From Ulota crispa (Eukaryota > Streptophyta > Bryopsida > Orthotrichales > Orthotrichaceae), in the NCBI GenBank assembly GCA_963920765.1, contig OY987248.1, positions 9,706,539 through 9,770,538 of the forward strand: DNA of 64,000 bases, in the 5' to 3' direction. The position numbers and the translations under genes are program-made. Shown piece by piece: positions 1 through 11,975 of this stretch (its first letter is position 1; every line of letters starts with the position of its first letter). A model generated the notes under the pieces. That model was not told the origin of the DNA. It saw only the letters and a list, made by a program, of their open reading frames with translations, and did no database searches.

Positions 1-1013
1 GTTGAGGCCTAAAACAAACACTCTTCTTTCTCCCAAGCATCCAAGTAGGTAATTGGACATTCATTCAACAATCTTGAAACTTTAACCCTTGAATGTCCCA
101 AAGGACCAAAATGGTCCTTATAGGATTCCACATGCTTATTTGAGGTATTGGATCTAATTTTTTGACCTTGCTATATACTATAATTATCAAAGTATTCAAG
201 TGGCACATGCAAGTGAAGGAATGGCAAGGCAAGTCAAATGTTATACAAGTGTCTCAATATTTTTAATTGGGTGAAACACCATATGGAGAGTGGTGGTAAG
301 CAATGTCTCACAAGCTACAACTAATCAATACGCATTGCAAACTTCCTTGCATGTGCTTTGTGGTAGCAAAAAATTCACTAGTAAGGGTTCAAGCATGTTC
401 TAAATCCTTGTTGGGGCAACCTTCACCATTTGTGCCAGTCATTGTTTTCCATGCAATAGCAATTTGAAGCCCTCAAGCTTAACCTACAAAGAAGTAAAAT
501 CCTTAATAATTTGCAAATGTGTGCATTCACTAGTAATCTTGCTGCTCAAAAAATTTGAGATGAATCAAGGGCTTATAGAAGTTTGTAAAAATCACTAAAT
601 AACAACTACTTGCCTCAAATGAAGGTTTGCCATCCCAAGTTGTTTGATCAAATGTTATAATTTCCCATATCCCACGGTCAATTGTTCCCAAAATTTGCAA
701 GCCATTTTCTAAGTAGGTGTTCCACTATTTTCAATGGTCACTTTTTGTGGATCATCCAATTGACTGAGACACAATGCATCAAAGTTGAAGGTTTCTCAAA
801 TCCCTGATTTTGGTGAAAATGGCATGGGCACTAACAAGTAGTCAACTTTTGTTCTTCCTTATGATTTTTTGCAATATCCTTTTACTACATATCATTTACA
901 TAACTAACAAGAATCCAAGTTGGAAAACTTTGATAAACTATAACTAAAAAATGCTACAATAATTTAGAGAAGGTTGCAAAAGATTTCCACTAGATGAAAA
1001 TATAATGTACAAC
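1..1013. other. Gene-free AT-rich sequence
   Basis: No open frame with a recognisable domain was seen on either strand. A short local inverted repeat (AAGGACCA facing TGGTCCTT, about 110-125) uses the same AAAGGACCA word as the TIRs of the MITE that follows, so it may be a trace of that family. Otherwise this is unassigned, decayed intergenic DNA. Confidence 0.5.
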
Positions 1014-1252
1014 TTAATCCTTAAAGGACCAAGGAGCCCTTTGCGGCCAATATAATATTTTGTATTTTCTTGTATTTGGAATGCATCCACACCTTACTAC
1101 ATTTGAGATCAACAAAGAACTTAGAATATGGATCAATGCGGTTCTAATGAGCTAGTCTAGATCCCAAATTAAAACTTTTTATTGGTAGCAATTGCCAATT
1201 ATACGGTAGCATATTTACTATGTAATACGTAGAGCGGTCCTTTAAGAGTTAA
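1014..1252. mobile_element. Small TIR element (MITE), TTAA..AAAGGACCA family
   Basis: The left end reads TTAATCCTTAAAGGACCA (1014-1031). The right end (1236-1252) is GGTCCTTTAAGAGTTAA, whose complement is close to the left end. Total length is about 239 bp with no coding capacity, as expected for a MITE. The same TIR word bounds the larger element at 7235-8154 with 16 of 18 positions matching. A terminal TTA/TTAA could be the target site, as in PIF/Harbinger or piggyBac elements, but no clean flanking duplication was resolved, so the superfamily is open. Confidence 0.6.
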
Positions 1253-2340
1253 AATGAGTCCCGAAAGGATTTGAAAATTTATGAATACATTCAAAAACTG
1301 TTTGGCCCTCACTATGCCATTGTTCAAGTTCTGCAAAATTTTGGATTCGCATATGTTACTAATTATAATCAACCAAAATTATTTGACTAGGACTTGAATG
1401 GTTGCATAATTTGTGCTTTGTGCTTTCTTAGCAAATACAGGAGAAGGTATGTTGAAGTTGTACTAGAATCCTTTAACTTAAACATGCTTACATGAGAGTT
1501 ACCAAAACAAAATCGTCTACAAATGCAAAAGGAATACACTCTAGCAGCAAAAACTATCTCTTGATCAATGCATATTCTTTCGTTGAGCACTTTCTGTAAA
1601 CTAACTCAACATTCTAACTGCAACAAAGCTACTAAGGTAATCTGCTCATATTCCGCTCATGCTCTAATCCTGCTCACCTCCCCAAATGTACTCTTCTGGT
1701 ACATGTCTTATTCATAGCCTTTCAACAATGTACATGGGACTAACATTTGAGAGGTGGGCGATTATTGAGCACCTATGACCTTTCCACTTCAAAATTTCAT
1801 AACTAATTCCACGAAGCTTCATAAAATATGAAAACACTTGGGATAGATGCCAATTCCTCTTGTCTTTCAAGGAAAATTTACTGAAAATTATTTCAAAAAG
1901 TTTGACCTCCCCAAAATTCAGTTTCAGCCCTCAGATGAACGGTTTACGAGCACACTACCTTAGTAACAATTTTCGTAGTACTCGATTCTCATTTAACCAC
2001 TTAGAAGTGAGTCAAATACTCAACACAGCACATCCCACACCGAAGATTTATACCACCCCTATATGTTCAATTCTCTGACCAAATCACACATAGGATGTAC
2101 AGTACAGAATAAGAGATGTGGGAGGTGAGAAGCAAGCGAAGTGGCGTAGGAAAAGAAGTAACACATCTCCTAAAAGTTTAGCTGCAGCTTTAGAAGCCCA
2201 AACGTAAATGGCAAATACCTGTAGCAACTTCATGCAACTTCATTCACTGCAGAACAAACATATCGTAGGCAGCAAATCACGCAGCCTTTAGAATCACAAT
2301 CCTAATTCAAAACAAACAAAAAAGCCACACCACTCTATGT
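1253..2340. other. Gene-free stretch downstream of the DRIP-like gene
   Basis: Only short, unrecognised open frames occur here. Base composition rises in GC towards 2340, where the 3' untranslated region of the minus-strand gene probably lies. No clear AATAAA-type signal for that gene was found by eye. Confidence 0.45.
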
Positions 2341-2657
2341 CGGAGGCAGCTTCAAACAATTAACAACCACGGTACAATGGCACTCGATCCATCTGCAAAA
2401 TCGCCCACCTATAGGCTCCATGACTGCTCTCTCCATACCCCTGCCACCCTCCAGTGCACCCTCTCCAGCTCCGACCTTGCCTCCTCCTGCTCACACACGT
2501 CCCTGAGATTGTGCTGCACAACTACGCTGGTGGTGCCTCCCTCCCACAGGGCAAGCATCTGTGCACCAACGCGTGTCCAGGACTTGCATGTATCTGCACA
2601 GCTCCAGCAGCACATGCAGCACATGCAGAAATTTGAACCAAACCCAAATGCCATGCC
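2341..2657 (-). other. Probable 3' UTR of the DRIP-like gene
   Basis: This is the sequence directly after the TGA stop of the minus-strand gene, with GC content still raised relative to the surrounding DNA. It contains a short repeat of TGCATGTGC words around 2600-2635. Open frames on both strands here are GC-driven and show no domain. The end point is a guess from composition; no poly(A) signal was identified. Confidence 0.4.
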
Positions 2658-4250
2658 TCAGTTGATTCGGGGCTTCCGATGCCGTCTGTACGTCAGCACC
2701 ATCAGGAAGTCTTTTGACGTCGGGAACTCAGCAGGAGCGCTGCTTCCGTCTGCTGGATTCGTCGAGGTCTCCCCCTGTGCTTGCGCTTGGGCTTGGGCTT
2801 GCTGGGCCTGCGGTACATCGGAGATTTGGGCGCTGAACCAGATGTCGCGGATGCTCTCCAGGGGGAGGCTCGACACCACGGGCTGACCCCGGCACGTGAT
2901 CTCCACCTCCATCTCGCTCTTCACTTTGTGCGACAACTTCTGCACCAAATACGTCTTCACGTGGTACACCGGCAGCTTGCCGTCCTTGATTCGCACGAAC
3001 GGGGACGACAACGCCGGCAGGGCGTCCTCGCTCGCCTGACCGTCTCCTGATTCCAAGTGGAACCAGATGCCGTTCGTCGATGTCAGGGACGGCTGCCCTG
3101 CGGCCGTGCCTCCAGGTGAGCGACGGGCGTTGTTCCGCGGCACGGAAGGCCGCTCCATCACGCCGTTCAGAGTTTGTTTCAGACGCGACTGCAACGACAG
3201 CTCGTTCGTCGCAGCTGGGGAGCCGCCCTTGGTCAGCACTCCCTCCTTGCTGTCCCTGTGCCTGGGCACGGCCCTGCTGCCGCTGCCTGGGGTGGGCAGC
3301 TCGGGCGAGGGAGACGGGGACGCCGGCCCGGACCCCGGCTCTTCCAAGCCGGCGTTTGCGTTGGCCACTTGAGCCAGAGCGTCCAGAGCCGATGGAAACG
3401 CTTCAGCTTGAGGGGCTCGGGCGGGGACGGGGGAAATGTTGCTCTTTCGGGAGCCCCGACCGATCCTCGGCTTCGGCAGCGATGCTGAGGAGGCCTTGTT
3501 GCCGTTGGGGACACCCTGAGCCAGCCGCTTTCTCAGCATCGTCGTCAACCACGGCTCCACGTTCGGTCCTCGCAGATGCAGCTCCCCATCCCCTCGGGGT
3601 GTCGCTGCCGAGTCCTCTGCCCGCCTTCGGGGGTCGGAATACGGGTACACCTTCGCTTCGCGGACTTCCTCCGGAGACGCCCGTCGCGATCCGCCATTGT
3701 GAGACAGCTTCAGGATGGTGGTGGGCGAGTCATCTGAGATGTCGCCTTCGTCGTCCTCATCGTCGTCCTCATCATCGCCCTCATCCTCGAGCTCCTCGTC
3801 CGTGCTGCCGCCGTGCGTGCCCGGCAGCGCCCGCGTCTTGCGACTGGCGTAGCCCGGATTCACGGCGGGCGGTCCCTTCATCCCGAGCGAGTACAGCGAC
3901 CTCTCCTTGCGCCTGGTGGCGTTGGACGTCCCGGGGCTGCCGATCGACACTCCGGGCTTGCGCTTCTTCGCATTGCACGGGAACAGCTTCTCCTTCAGGT
4001 CGTTCAGTTGGTGATCCGCGCGCAGCTTCTCCAGCGGGAGCGTGCCCAGGTTCACGTGGCACATGGGGCAGCAATCCGCCTCGCCATGGCTCAGCTCCGC
4101 CGTGATGCAGTCGCGACAGAACGTGTGCAGGCACTCCGAGATGGTGGTCGCCTCGCGGATCAAGTAGTGGCACAGCGGGCACGTCAGGCACGTCAGCAGC
4201 GGCGCCTTCGGGACTCGCGCTTCCTGGTACGCCCCGTCCTCTCTCCCCAT
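2658..4250 (-). CDS. DRIP-type RING E3 ubiquitin ligase with C-terminal RAWUL domain
   Basis: The product matches plant DREB2A-INTERACTING PROTEIN ligases (DRIP1/DRIP2), relatives of Polycomb RING proteins that ubiquitinate the drought regulator DREB2A in the nucleus. From the ATG at 4250 it is 530 residues, longer than the roughly 420 of Arabidopsis. A C3HC4 RING spans residues 24-64, with CPLC, the plant signature ATTISECLHTFC, and CPMC as the last pair. A basic KKRK patch and an acidic run rich in D and E (about 150-175) follow, then a low-complexity middle. The last ~120 residues form a RAWUL-like domain with IWFHLES, EVEITCRGQPV, DIWFSAQ and a final FLMVLTYRR. The ATG at 4250 has A at -3 and G at +4. 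An ATG at 4319 is also in frame but has weak context, and an in-frame TGA lies just upstream of 4340. The frame is uninterrupted, without introns. Orthology to DRIP1 or DRIP2 individually cannot be decided. Confidence 0.93.
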   Translation of the reverse strand: MGREDGAYQEARVPKAPLLTCLTCPLCHYLIREATTISECLHTFCRDCITAELSHGEADCCPMCHVNLGTLPLEKLRADHQLNDLKEKLFPCNAKKRKPGVSIGSPGTSNATRRKERSLYSLGMKGPPAVNPGYASRKTRALPGTHGGSTDEELEDEGDDEDDDEDDEGDISDDSPTTILKLSHNGGSRRASPEEVREAKVYPYSDPRRRAEDSAATPRGDGELHLRGPNVEPWLTTMLRKRLAQGVPNGNKASSASLPKPRIGRGSRKSNISPVPARAPQAEAFPSALDALAQVANANAGLEEPGSGPASPSPSPELPTPGSGSRAVPRHRDSKEGVLTKGGSPAATNELSLQSRLKQTLNGVMERPSVPRNNARRSPGGTAAGQPSLTSTNGIWFHLESGDGQASEDALPALSSPFVRIKDGKLPVYHVKTYLVQKLSHKVKSEMEVEITCRGQPVVSSLPLESIRDIWFSAQISDVPQAQQAQAQAQAQGETSTNPADGSSAPAEFPTSKDFLMVLTYRRHRKPRIN

Positions 4251-5924
4251 CGTTGCTTCCCAACCAGCCACCCCTCGGCCTTCGACACAATTCAACGCCG
4301 TCGCATTCGGCACCGTCATAAGCACCCTAAATGCTGCCACTCAACCAAATCGACTCCAAGCTTCCTCCAGGCAGCACCGTCTCCAATGCAAAATCGAAAG
4401 CATTTCACTGCAGCAAGAAATTAAAAGATCAGCCATATGCAATCAAACGATAAAGCATGCATGCACATGATTTCAACAAAGCTACCATGAAGACTCTGAA
4501 GCCGAACAATCAAATGCGATCTGCACGTCAAGAAGGTTTAAATTCTCCCAAGTCCAACTTCCGCCGCCATGGCCATCGCCGTAAATCTAACGTTGCATAG
4601 TTACGGTCATGTCTCTCTCACTCACTCTGCTTCTTTCATTGTCCACCATCCCCAGAAGTTCAACTTTTGCACAAACCCCATGCACGTAAACGCAGAGTAA
4701 AAGCAAAAACGACTCTCCCAATTCGAAAACCCTCATCTAGTACGCTCTCGCAGTCGACACAATCTCTTCAATCTCTCGCCATACCGCCTTCTTCCCGCAA
4801 CCGCACAACCATATGCATTCCCGAACACGTCCCCCAGCTAGCATGGGCCTAGACTCCAAATCAGCTGAGCTACCTAAAAGCATCAACGACACAAACGCAC
4901 AGCGAAACACCTCAAGCACACAAGACTTCACGTGCAATCTGGAGCTAGGGCAAAAGAATAATTATCAGCATTGCCAACACAGCAAGTCACAAGTACACAA
5001 CAAACCAAAAGACAATAAATCCGCATTTCAAGAAATAATCACACCAGCTAAAAGCAATTCACATTGATCCACGTACCCCACGAAACATCGGAAACACACC
5101 TTCACATCAAAGCAGCCACACCGGCACAAACTTGCACGGCCATCGCCACCATAAAACGCCTTTGCCGATTTTCCCTTTAGCGTAACTTATTCCGGTGGAG
5201 AGAGAGTGAAATCACGTCACAGCAGCAGCAGCAGCATGCGTCGTCGTGCAGGCGCCACATCGCCATCCGCGATTAGATGCATCCCAGTTTTTCCATGCTG
5301 GTATAAGAATCCGTGCGCGCGGGGGCCTGTCTGCGCCAGGCTGGACGGATTGGACGACGTTGACTGCGTCGGACGCCACACTCATCCGTGAAGCTCCGCC
5401 CCTACAGCAACACCGTCCCCTAAACCTACACGTTGGAAAACTCAAGTGTGCAGGGAGAGGAGGCACCATGCAACATGATCAATTCGCCGTCACGCTCGTT
5501 GATCTTGCGCCACAAACCCCCCCGTTTGTAGTAATTCCGAGCTTTGCACGAACTGACACACGCCATGCTCCGGGCGGATTCCGTCCATCCCACGACGATC
5601 GGCTTCGTCGTCATCGTCGTCGTCGTCTCGGAGTCTATGCAGATTTGTTGGGGCGGATGAGGTTTTGCAGGAGCAAGTGGAAATTTTGGATTTGGGCTTT
5701 TCGGATGTCCCGACGAACGGGGACGATCGTCTGAGAAGTTCGTCGCATCGTAGCCGTCGAGTTCGTTGATGCCAGTATGCAAGAAAGCGCTCGCCTCGTC
5801 TGGAGGTGATCGGAAGGCTGTTGTGGCCAGGGTGCGTGGCATCGGACGGTGGGCGTTGGGTTGAGGGGTTGCCTTAGTGGCAATAATCCTGTATTTCTCC
5901 CACACGCATTGCAGTATATGGTTA
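4251..5924 (-). promoter_or_regulatory. GC-rich upstream region of the DRIP-like gene (5' UTR and promoter)
   Basis: The region upstream of the chosen start stays GC- and CpG-rich to about 5.9 kb, unlike the AT-rich repeats beyond, so it probably holds the leader and promoter. Visible elements include a CT-rich pyrimidine patch and a GTGACGTGAT word (5205-5220 read on the minus strand) and a TCG/CGA trinucleotide microsatellite (about 5605-5628). Open frames of up to 192 codons here (5426-6004 minus, 5246-5734 plus) have no recognisable domain. A 5' UTR intron is possible but not demonstrated. Confidence 0.5.
5605..5628. repeat. TCG trinucleotide microsatellite
   Basis: An imperfect run of TCG/CGT triplets in the GC-rich upstream region of the DRIP-like gene. 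It encodes threonine or aspartate runs in the spurious frames that cross it. Confidence 0.75.
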
Positions 5925-6469
5925 GGGCATCTCCACCGTTGCTCTTGCAGGGTCGGACACACTCCCAAAGTGGATGAAAGTGCTGAGGGCCCTTTCAAGG
6001 CCAATGTGCGGGAAAATTTGGCTGCTAGTTCATTGTTAGCTGGTGAAATTGGGAAAATAATTGGTTGTATTTTGAAATTTTATTTTAAAAATGTAAATAT
6101 AGTATATTACTATGTAAATTTAGAAAAACATTAGGCACAATTTGGTAAAAAACCGGTTGAGCACAAAGAATATTGGTTTTTAGTCGGTGAAGTCCAAAAA
6201 GTTCCCCAAATACTATTCAAGGCCCTCTCAAAACATTTATTTTATTGTTTTTATTAAGGACCCTTCAAGATACTATTCAATACTATTCATCCTAAATTTA
6301 GTGCATTTTATCCTTTACTTTGCTTGATAAATGGTCAAATGATTATTTATGAGGCATGCTAAAGTGCAAGGCCACCTTTATGAAGAACATGGGTGGAGAT
6401 CAAGGAGATTGACAATTCTTCAAAAATAGATGGAAACCTTTGCACAAGCCAAGACTACTAGAGATGCTC
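5925..6469. mobile_element. PIF/Harbinger-like MITE with TTA flanks
   Basis: The left end begins GGGCATCTCCACC and the right end, read on the other strand, begins GAGCATCTCTAGT. This is the familiar plant MITE terminus of the GAGCATCTCCA kind. TTA flanks both sides (5922-5924 and 6470-6472), matching the 3-bp target duplication of PIF/Harbinger elements. No coding capacity is visible. The match between the two ends is only moderate. A second right-type end (GGAGATGCC, up to 6523) lies close by and could be the true partner or a neighbouring insertion. Confidence 0.5.
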
Positions 6470-6955
6470 TTATTGTACTAGAAAACCAGCAGGTTATCTA
6501 GCGTTAAAGCTTTGGAGATGCCAGTTTGGTCAATTCTCTCTATGATCTTTAAGTGATCGAATGGATATGCAGAAAGTGTGGATTTTGCCAAAATAAATAG
6601 CTTTAAAATCTGGCCAAATTGGCCTCCCCAAGTTTTAACATACGTCTAGTGTTTCTTGCAAAGTCTAACACACTTCAAGCATGGATGATAAGTGCTTTTG
6701 GTCCCCAAAATGTTCTCATGGCACTCCATCCTAGTGTGTCAAGCAATGGCCCTATAGAACACTATTCATCTTGAGGTTGGTGAGCTTTATTTTACATTCT
6801 TGTTGATGAGTGGTCAAATGACTATTATAAGATATGTTTGACGTGCAAAGGGTGGAAAACAAGAATTTTGAGGGCATTTCAAAAATAGATAATATCTCTT
6901 GGAAGTGTCAAATTTGAAGTGCAATACTAGAGATGTTCTTAGGAGACAGACATGC
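6265..6955. repeat. Diverged direct duplication
   Basis: Two segments about 480 bp apart share the same order of words: ACTATTCATC, then a TTTATxCTTT block, then TGGTCAAATGA, a GTGCAAxG block, and finally ACTAGAGATG. The first runs at about 6290-6475, the second at about 6763-6950. Divergence is high. They may be two ends or two copies of one MITE family. Confidence 0.45.
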
Positions 6956-7234
6956 AATGCTTGCGGAGGGGCTCTTCTCCTTTTTCCATAACTTCATTCT
7001 ATATTTGCTAATTTGAAGAAGAAATACTAGAAAAAAGCTTTGTTGAAGTCAACATAAACTACATGATGTTTGCAAAGACAACTTAACAACAACATAGAAT
7101 CATTGCATTCAACCACCCCAACTCTTTGACAACACCTCTAGCAGTTTCAAACCAACTTTATAACAACTCAAAGCCACAAATCATAAGATCAACACTTGAG
7201 AAAATCACTAGCTCATGTTTTAAAACTACGTGAA

Positions 7235-8154
7235 TTAACCCCTAAAGGACCAGATCCCTTTTTTTAGAAACGTAGCGATTTCAGGAAGGTACTTGTGGTT
7301 GGAGATTTTCATATTTTAGGCTGAAATTTTAACGGAATGTGGGGATGAGGTTTATCTTTCATATGTACTAAATTTCATGACATTTGGAATTATGAGTAAA
7401 AAGTTATGGCCTAATTTGTTGCTTTTTACGTTCAAAGGGTAGCCTGGGCAGATTTTTTAAAATCACTTTTTCCAAAAAAAAAAGTTATTTTGGTTTAGGA
7501 GATTTATATGAATGTAGGAAGCTTCAAATCATTCCGTTTGGATCAACGAGATGAAAGTTATGAGGATTTTTTGTTTGCGGGCAATTATGGATTCTCTACT
7601 CCAAAATAAACTTTGAAGTCCTTTATTTTACTCAATTTTCAACATTTTGGAAAAAAAACAAAACCAAAGGATGAATATTGTTTATGAAAACATTATGACC
7701 ATAGGGATTGGCATTTTCATTTCCATAATTAAATTCTTCACAATTTTGTGTTTTGAATTATTCTCTACTACTTTTTACTTATTAATTTTTTTCCATATGT
7801 TGTACAACTCCAAAAGATTTTAAACTTTTTTGACATGTACTTTACTTAGGTGGAATAAGAAAATTAGAGAAGCTCCACCCACATGGCCTTTTTTCCTTAG
7901 GAATTTCACCTTCTGAAGGGTAGCTACCCGGTTTTTCACAAGATGTTTTTGAATATTTAAACCATTCTAACTTCCAATCCACGTGGCGGAAAACTTTGAA
8001 TTATTTTTCATATCTTCTAAAACTATTCTTCTACAAGATCCTATGGTCACATATGCAGAAAAATGTTTTTGTGTTCAAATTTGGTTGATGCTCTAAAAAT
8101 GGCAGTTTTGAAGAGTTTTTTGGTGATAACTATGCTTGGTCCTTTATGGGTTAA
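7235..8154. mobile_element. Non-autonomous TIR element, TTAA..AAAGGACCA family
   Basis: The left terminus is TTAACCCCTAAAGGACCA (7235-7252). The right terminus (8137-8154) is TGGTCCTTTATGGGTTAA, its inverse complement apart from one position. The 920 bp between them hold no recognisable gene, so the element is non-autonomous. The same termini, slightly changed, bound the 239-bp element at 1014-1252. A TTA or TTAA target site is suggested by the ends, but the superfamily was not proved. Confidence 0.65.
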
Positions 8155-10435
8155 TAGATAGGTTCCATTTAGTTCAAAGAACAAAAAAATCATATAATAT
8201 GTAGAGCTATTACAAGATTCATGAAATACTAAATATTTTAGTATATATAGATGAAGGTGCATTTAAACATGAGGTAGTAGGAGTTTTTACTAATAAACTA
8301 GCCTTGATAAATAGGGGTTGTGAAAATTTATAGTGTTGTTTATTACTCTCCATGTTTTATTGTTTTAAATTCATGTTGTAAATTTGAGAAATGCTTAAAA
8401 CTTGTTAGTGAAAATTATCACTTGGACATTGGCCCTTTAATTCATACTCAAATTCATATGCTTGTTATTGGTTTCATGGTGTATACTATATGTGTATATG
8501 CAACAAAAAGAGTTTTTTTTTTTTTTTTTTTTTTAAATAGCAAGGATATGATAAAACTAGACTTGCAAATTTTATACATAAAATAGCTTCATTTAAAAAA
8601 TAAATAAATGAATTTATAATTAAATATAGGGTACCAAAAAATATGCTCCGCATAGCTTTTTATGTGTTATTATGGTCTTCTTAAATATCATAGAGTCCTA
8701 GACACAAAGTGGCAGTCCTTTTTTAAAAATTCTTTTACGCAATTAATAATCAATCAAATCTAAAACTAATTATGTATTTGAAAAGCTTAGAAAAAGGGGC
8801 AAATTGTATTAAAGTTTGACATAATCTAATAAGGGAAGCATTAGAAAAAAAATCATTTGAAAAAACTTCAGGCTATGGTTTAAATGCTTTTAAAATCATT
8901 ACAAGGTTTGTCAACTATTTATCACCAATACATTCTCAATCTATTCTCAATGTACAACATGCTTGCGGTTTATGAGATTATTTGAAGTTCTAAAATGTGG
9001 TTAAAAACCCCAAAGATGTCGCTTATGTTGATAAAAGTTGATAAATATGGCATACTCATTTGTGCAAAATTGCATTTGACATGGATAAAATGCATGGATT
9101 AGAAAAAATCTACTCTTTAGATTCTATTACGTTTTAACCTCCTTAGCATGTTTTTCAAATATGTAATCACTTTCAGATTTGATGAAAAATTGAGTGTGTG
9201 GGAGGGGTTTTAGTGAGGACTACTCCTTTATGTCCAAGACTTTATTTTAGATAAATGGGCCTACATCAAGGACCCTCTTAATGTAGATATATACCATAAA
9301 TTTAAAAAGAGTAGTGAATTTTTGAGGCTAAAGACTATCTAGTTCCTTGAAGACAAACCAAATGTGCAAAAAGATGAAGAACAATGGCAATGTAGTAGGC
9401 AACATTGTCTCATATGAATGTACAAGAGAAATTGAAAGCTGCAATTATTAATATTTCTTTTTAAAATGGCATTTTTAATAAATGTGCACAATAGCAGAAT
9501 AGTGACAACACAAAGTTGTTAGTTTTAAATGAATAGTAGATTATATTAGGATATATATGGGAACAAAATGTGGTGTTCAATGTAAAGATTGAAAATATTT
9601 GGAAAATTGAAAACATAGAAATAAACCACCAAGTTTTAACAAAGAAAATGGAATCATAATTCTATGCACAATTGAGGAAGAAGTATTGAAAAATGGTGAG
9701 TACACATTAGGAAGAAATTCAGCCCTTCAAAGGGCTGTGAGTTCTGGTTCTTCCCAATCTTGGGAACCAGCCCCTATTGATCGTTAGAAAAATTAATTTA
9801 AAAAAATTAAATTAAAGTAAATTTTAAAACTTTTTTTTCTTTCTAAAATTAGATTTTTTGACGTGGTTGGACTTTGACCAGGCTAGATTGCGCATGTAGC
9901 AGTGTGACCATGATGGGCTCAAAGCTCCCATAGTTTTGGGGAAGGGGCCATTTCTTGGGCCTAATTCCCTTGTAATGATGATATTGAAGCCTATCATGTA
10001 TGTTATACAAAATGAAGGGTCAAATGAAGAAAATGTGAAAAAAAAAAAAACATTTGATAAGGAGAATGCACTTATAGAATTTGATGTGATATTTTTGTAG
10101 TTAGCAAATGCAACATATACAGATGTGATCAATGTGTCAAAAATTGATTAACCAAAATTATTATTATTTGGAAGCATGTAGATAGACAACGCATTGTAGT
10201 TGGTTGCAAAAAAACTCAAAATAAAAACAAAAAAGGTATATTCTCAAGTGAAGAGTTTAAAATGGTATTTGCAATACACAAAGTAATTCTTGTTGTATAT
10301 AATGATTTTTGTTGTTATATTTAGGCATTTGTGTAAATTAATGTATAAAAGATTGTGATGCAATTTTACAATACAATGGAGGAAGATTTGCTAGATTTAC
10401 AAGAGATATTAATTGCTCGTGGGAGATTCAATGCC
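8155..10435. other. Gene-free AT-rich stretch
   Basis: No coding region is supported. It contains a run of about 22 T at 8513-8534. Around 9721-9776 two adjacent short hairpins occur, AGCCCTTCAAAGGGCT and then CTGGTTC facing GAACCAG. Everything else looks like decayed intergenic or old repeat sequence. Confidence 0.5.
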
Positions 10436-10960
10436 AATGACGCTAAAGTGTGAGCAGTGAGCAAGGAGTGTTGAGCAGTGAGCAGTGAGCAGTTGGATTT
10501 CACCAATGAGTGTTTACATTTTACTAAAAAATATTCATTTTTGAACAATAAAAAATGAAGTTAGCCAATAAAATAATATTGGAACAACTATTAAAATTGA
10601 AAAGATCATCAAATAACTTGGAGGAAGATAGCTGTTATAAATTCATACATTGTCCAAATAAGGATAGTAAAGGCAAAAGAGGTAAAAAATTTAATTTATA
10701 CACGTGAAAGGAAATTTAAAATAGATGAAGAATGGATATCCGTCATCCATTATTAAAAAAACATTCATCCAAACATCCATCCAATCATCATCCAATGAAT
10801 GAAATTATGATGTGGATTTTTGATACATAATGATAGGCATGCATAATTAGAACATTAAGACAACATCCTCAGATTTCAAGGAAACCTCAAGCTATAATAT
10901 ACTAACATTTACAAACTCACTTGCACTCTAGAAACCCCTTTTTTGGAACCAAATAAGGGG

Positions 10961-11208
10961 GCCTAGGACCCTCCTCGGAACCAAGGAGATCTTCTTGTGC
11001 TCATTACGGGCTTTGCAAAGTACTCCTTAGAATCTGAGGAGGCCTCCCATAACTATATTTTATTTTATTTTTTCCATTAAAAAAATCTCTCTTTTTTTGT
11101 TGCAAGCTACCTCTTTTTGTCTTAGGACCCTCCTCGGAACCAAGGAGGTCATCTTGGGCCCATTATGGGCTTTGCAAAGCGCTCTTTGGAATCCAAGGAA
11201 GCCTTCTA

Positions 11209-11239
<31 letters not shown>

Positions 11240-11300
11240 GCAAGTTACCTCTTCTTGTCTTAGGACCCTCTTTGGAACTGAGGAGGCAGTGTTGTTCTCC
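10961..11300. repeat. Tandem repeat, ~140-160 bp unit
   Basis: The phrase TAGGACCCTCCTCGGAACC recurs at about 10963, 11122 and (changed) 11260, each followed by GGGCTTTGCAAAG or an equivalent and preceded by a CTACCTCTT block. This makes about two and a half copies. A run of about 27 T (11213-11239) lies inside the second unit and accounts for some of the length difference. Confidence 0.7.
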
Positions 11301-11554
11301 TAATGTGTCTTGTAAAATAGACACAAAATTTGTTAAAATTGCACAATATAGAAAATCTCAACAAAGTATAAGACTTCAAATAAGAAACTTAGTTGTTTTT
11401 GCTACAAATCAATTAAAATGATTCTTTCATGGAGAAATTGCCAAAATTACCATTTTGCTACACAGTTAGTTTGAAAATTATCTTGAGTTAAGCAATTTAA
11501 ATCTCATGAATACAAATTTGCCTTAAATGATTTGTTATGTTTATGCTATTTTAT

Positions 11555-11975
11555 TTGGAATCTAGGAAGGTAGAATTTGTACATGTCAAAAAATGTAAAT
11601 CTCATTTGAAAATACTTGACAATTCTTTGTAGTATTTGAAGAAATGTAAATTTTATTTTAAAACATTTGACAATGTTCCTCAAGATACTACAAGTTAAGA
11701 TGTGAGTTGTAGCTACTCTATTTGGAACTTGGAAAGGTAGAACATGCACAATTGAAAAAATATAAACCTTATTTTGAAGCATTTAACAATGCCATTTGCA
11801 AAATTACAAATTGCAATGTGGGCTTGAACTGTCATATTTTGAATATGAGAATGTCAAAAATGCACATGTAAAAATATATAAATTCAATTTTGAAGCATTT
11901 GACAATGTTCCTTGTACTATTATAAATTGCATAGTGAATTTGTGTAGCCCTATTTGATTTCTGAGAAAGTGAAAC
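11555..11975. repeat. AT-rich tandem repeat, ~115 bp unit
   Basis: The word CATTTGACAATG, or a close variant, recurs at about 11607, 11660, 11775 and 11892, followed each time by an AATTACAAATTGCA-like block and an AATTTGGAA-like block. Spacing settles near 115 bp. The units are strongly diverged, so the array is old. Confidence 0.6.

Noticed and set aside
3080-4105. 341-codon plus-strand ORF inside the DRIP-type gene
   Set aside because: It is antisense to a conserved RING/RAWUL coding frame and exists only because of high GC; no domain, Arg/Pro/Ser-rich composition.
4318-4340. Start of the DRIP-type CDS at 4340
   Set aside because: The first codon there is GTG, not ATG, and lies directly after an in-frame TGA. 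The ATG at 4250 has much better context and a conserved position relative to the RING.
5246-6004. Overlapping ORFs in the GC-rich upstream region of the DRIP-type gene
   Set aside because: Frames on both strands, low complexity from a TCG microsatellite and no recognised domain; better explained as leader and promoter.
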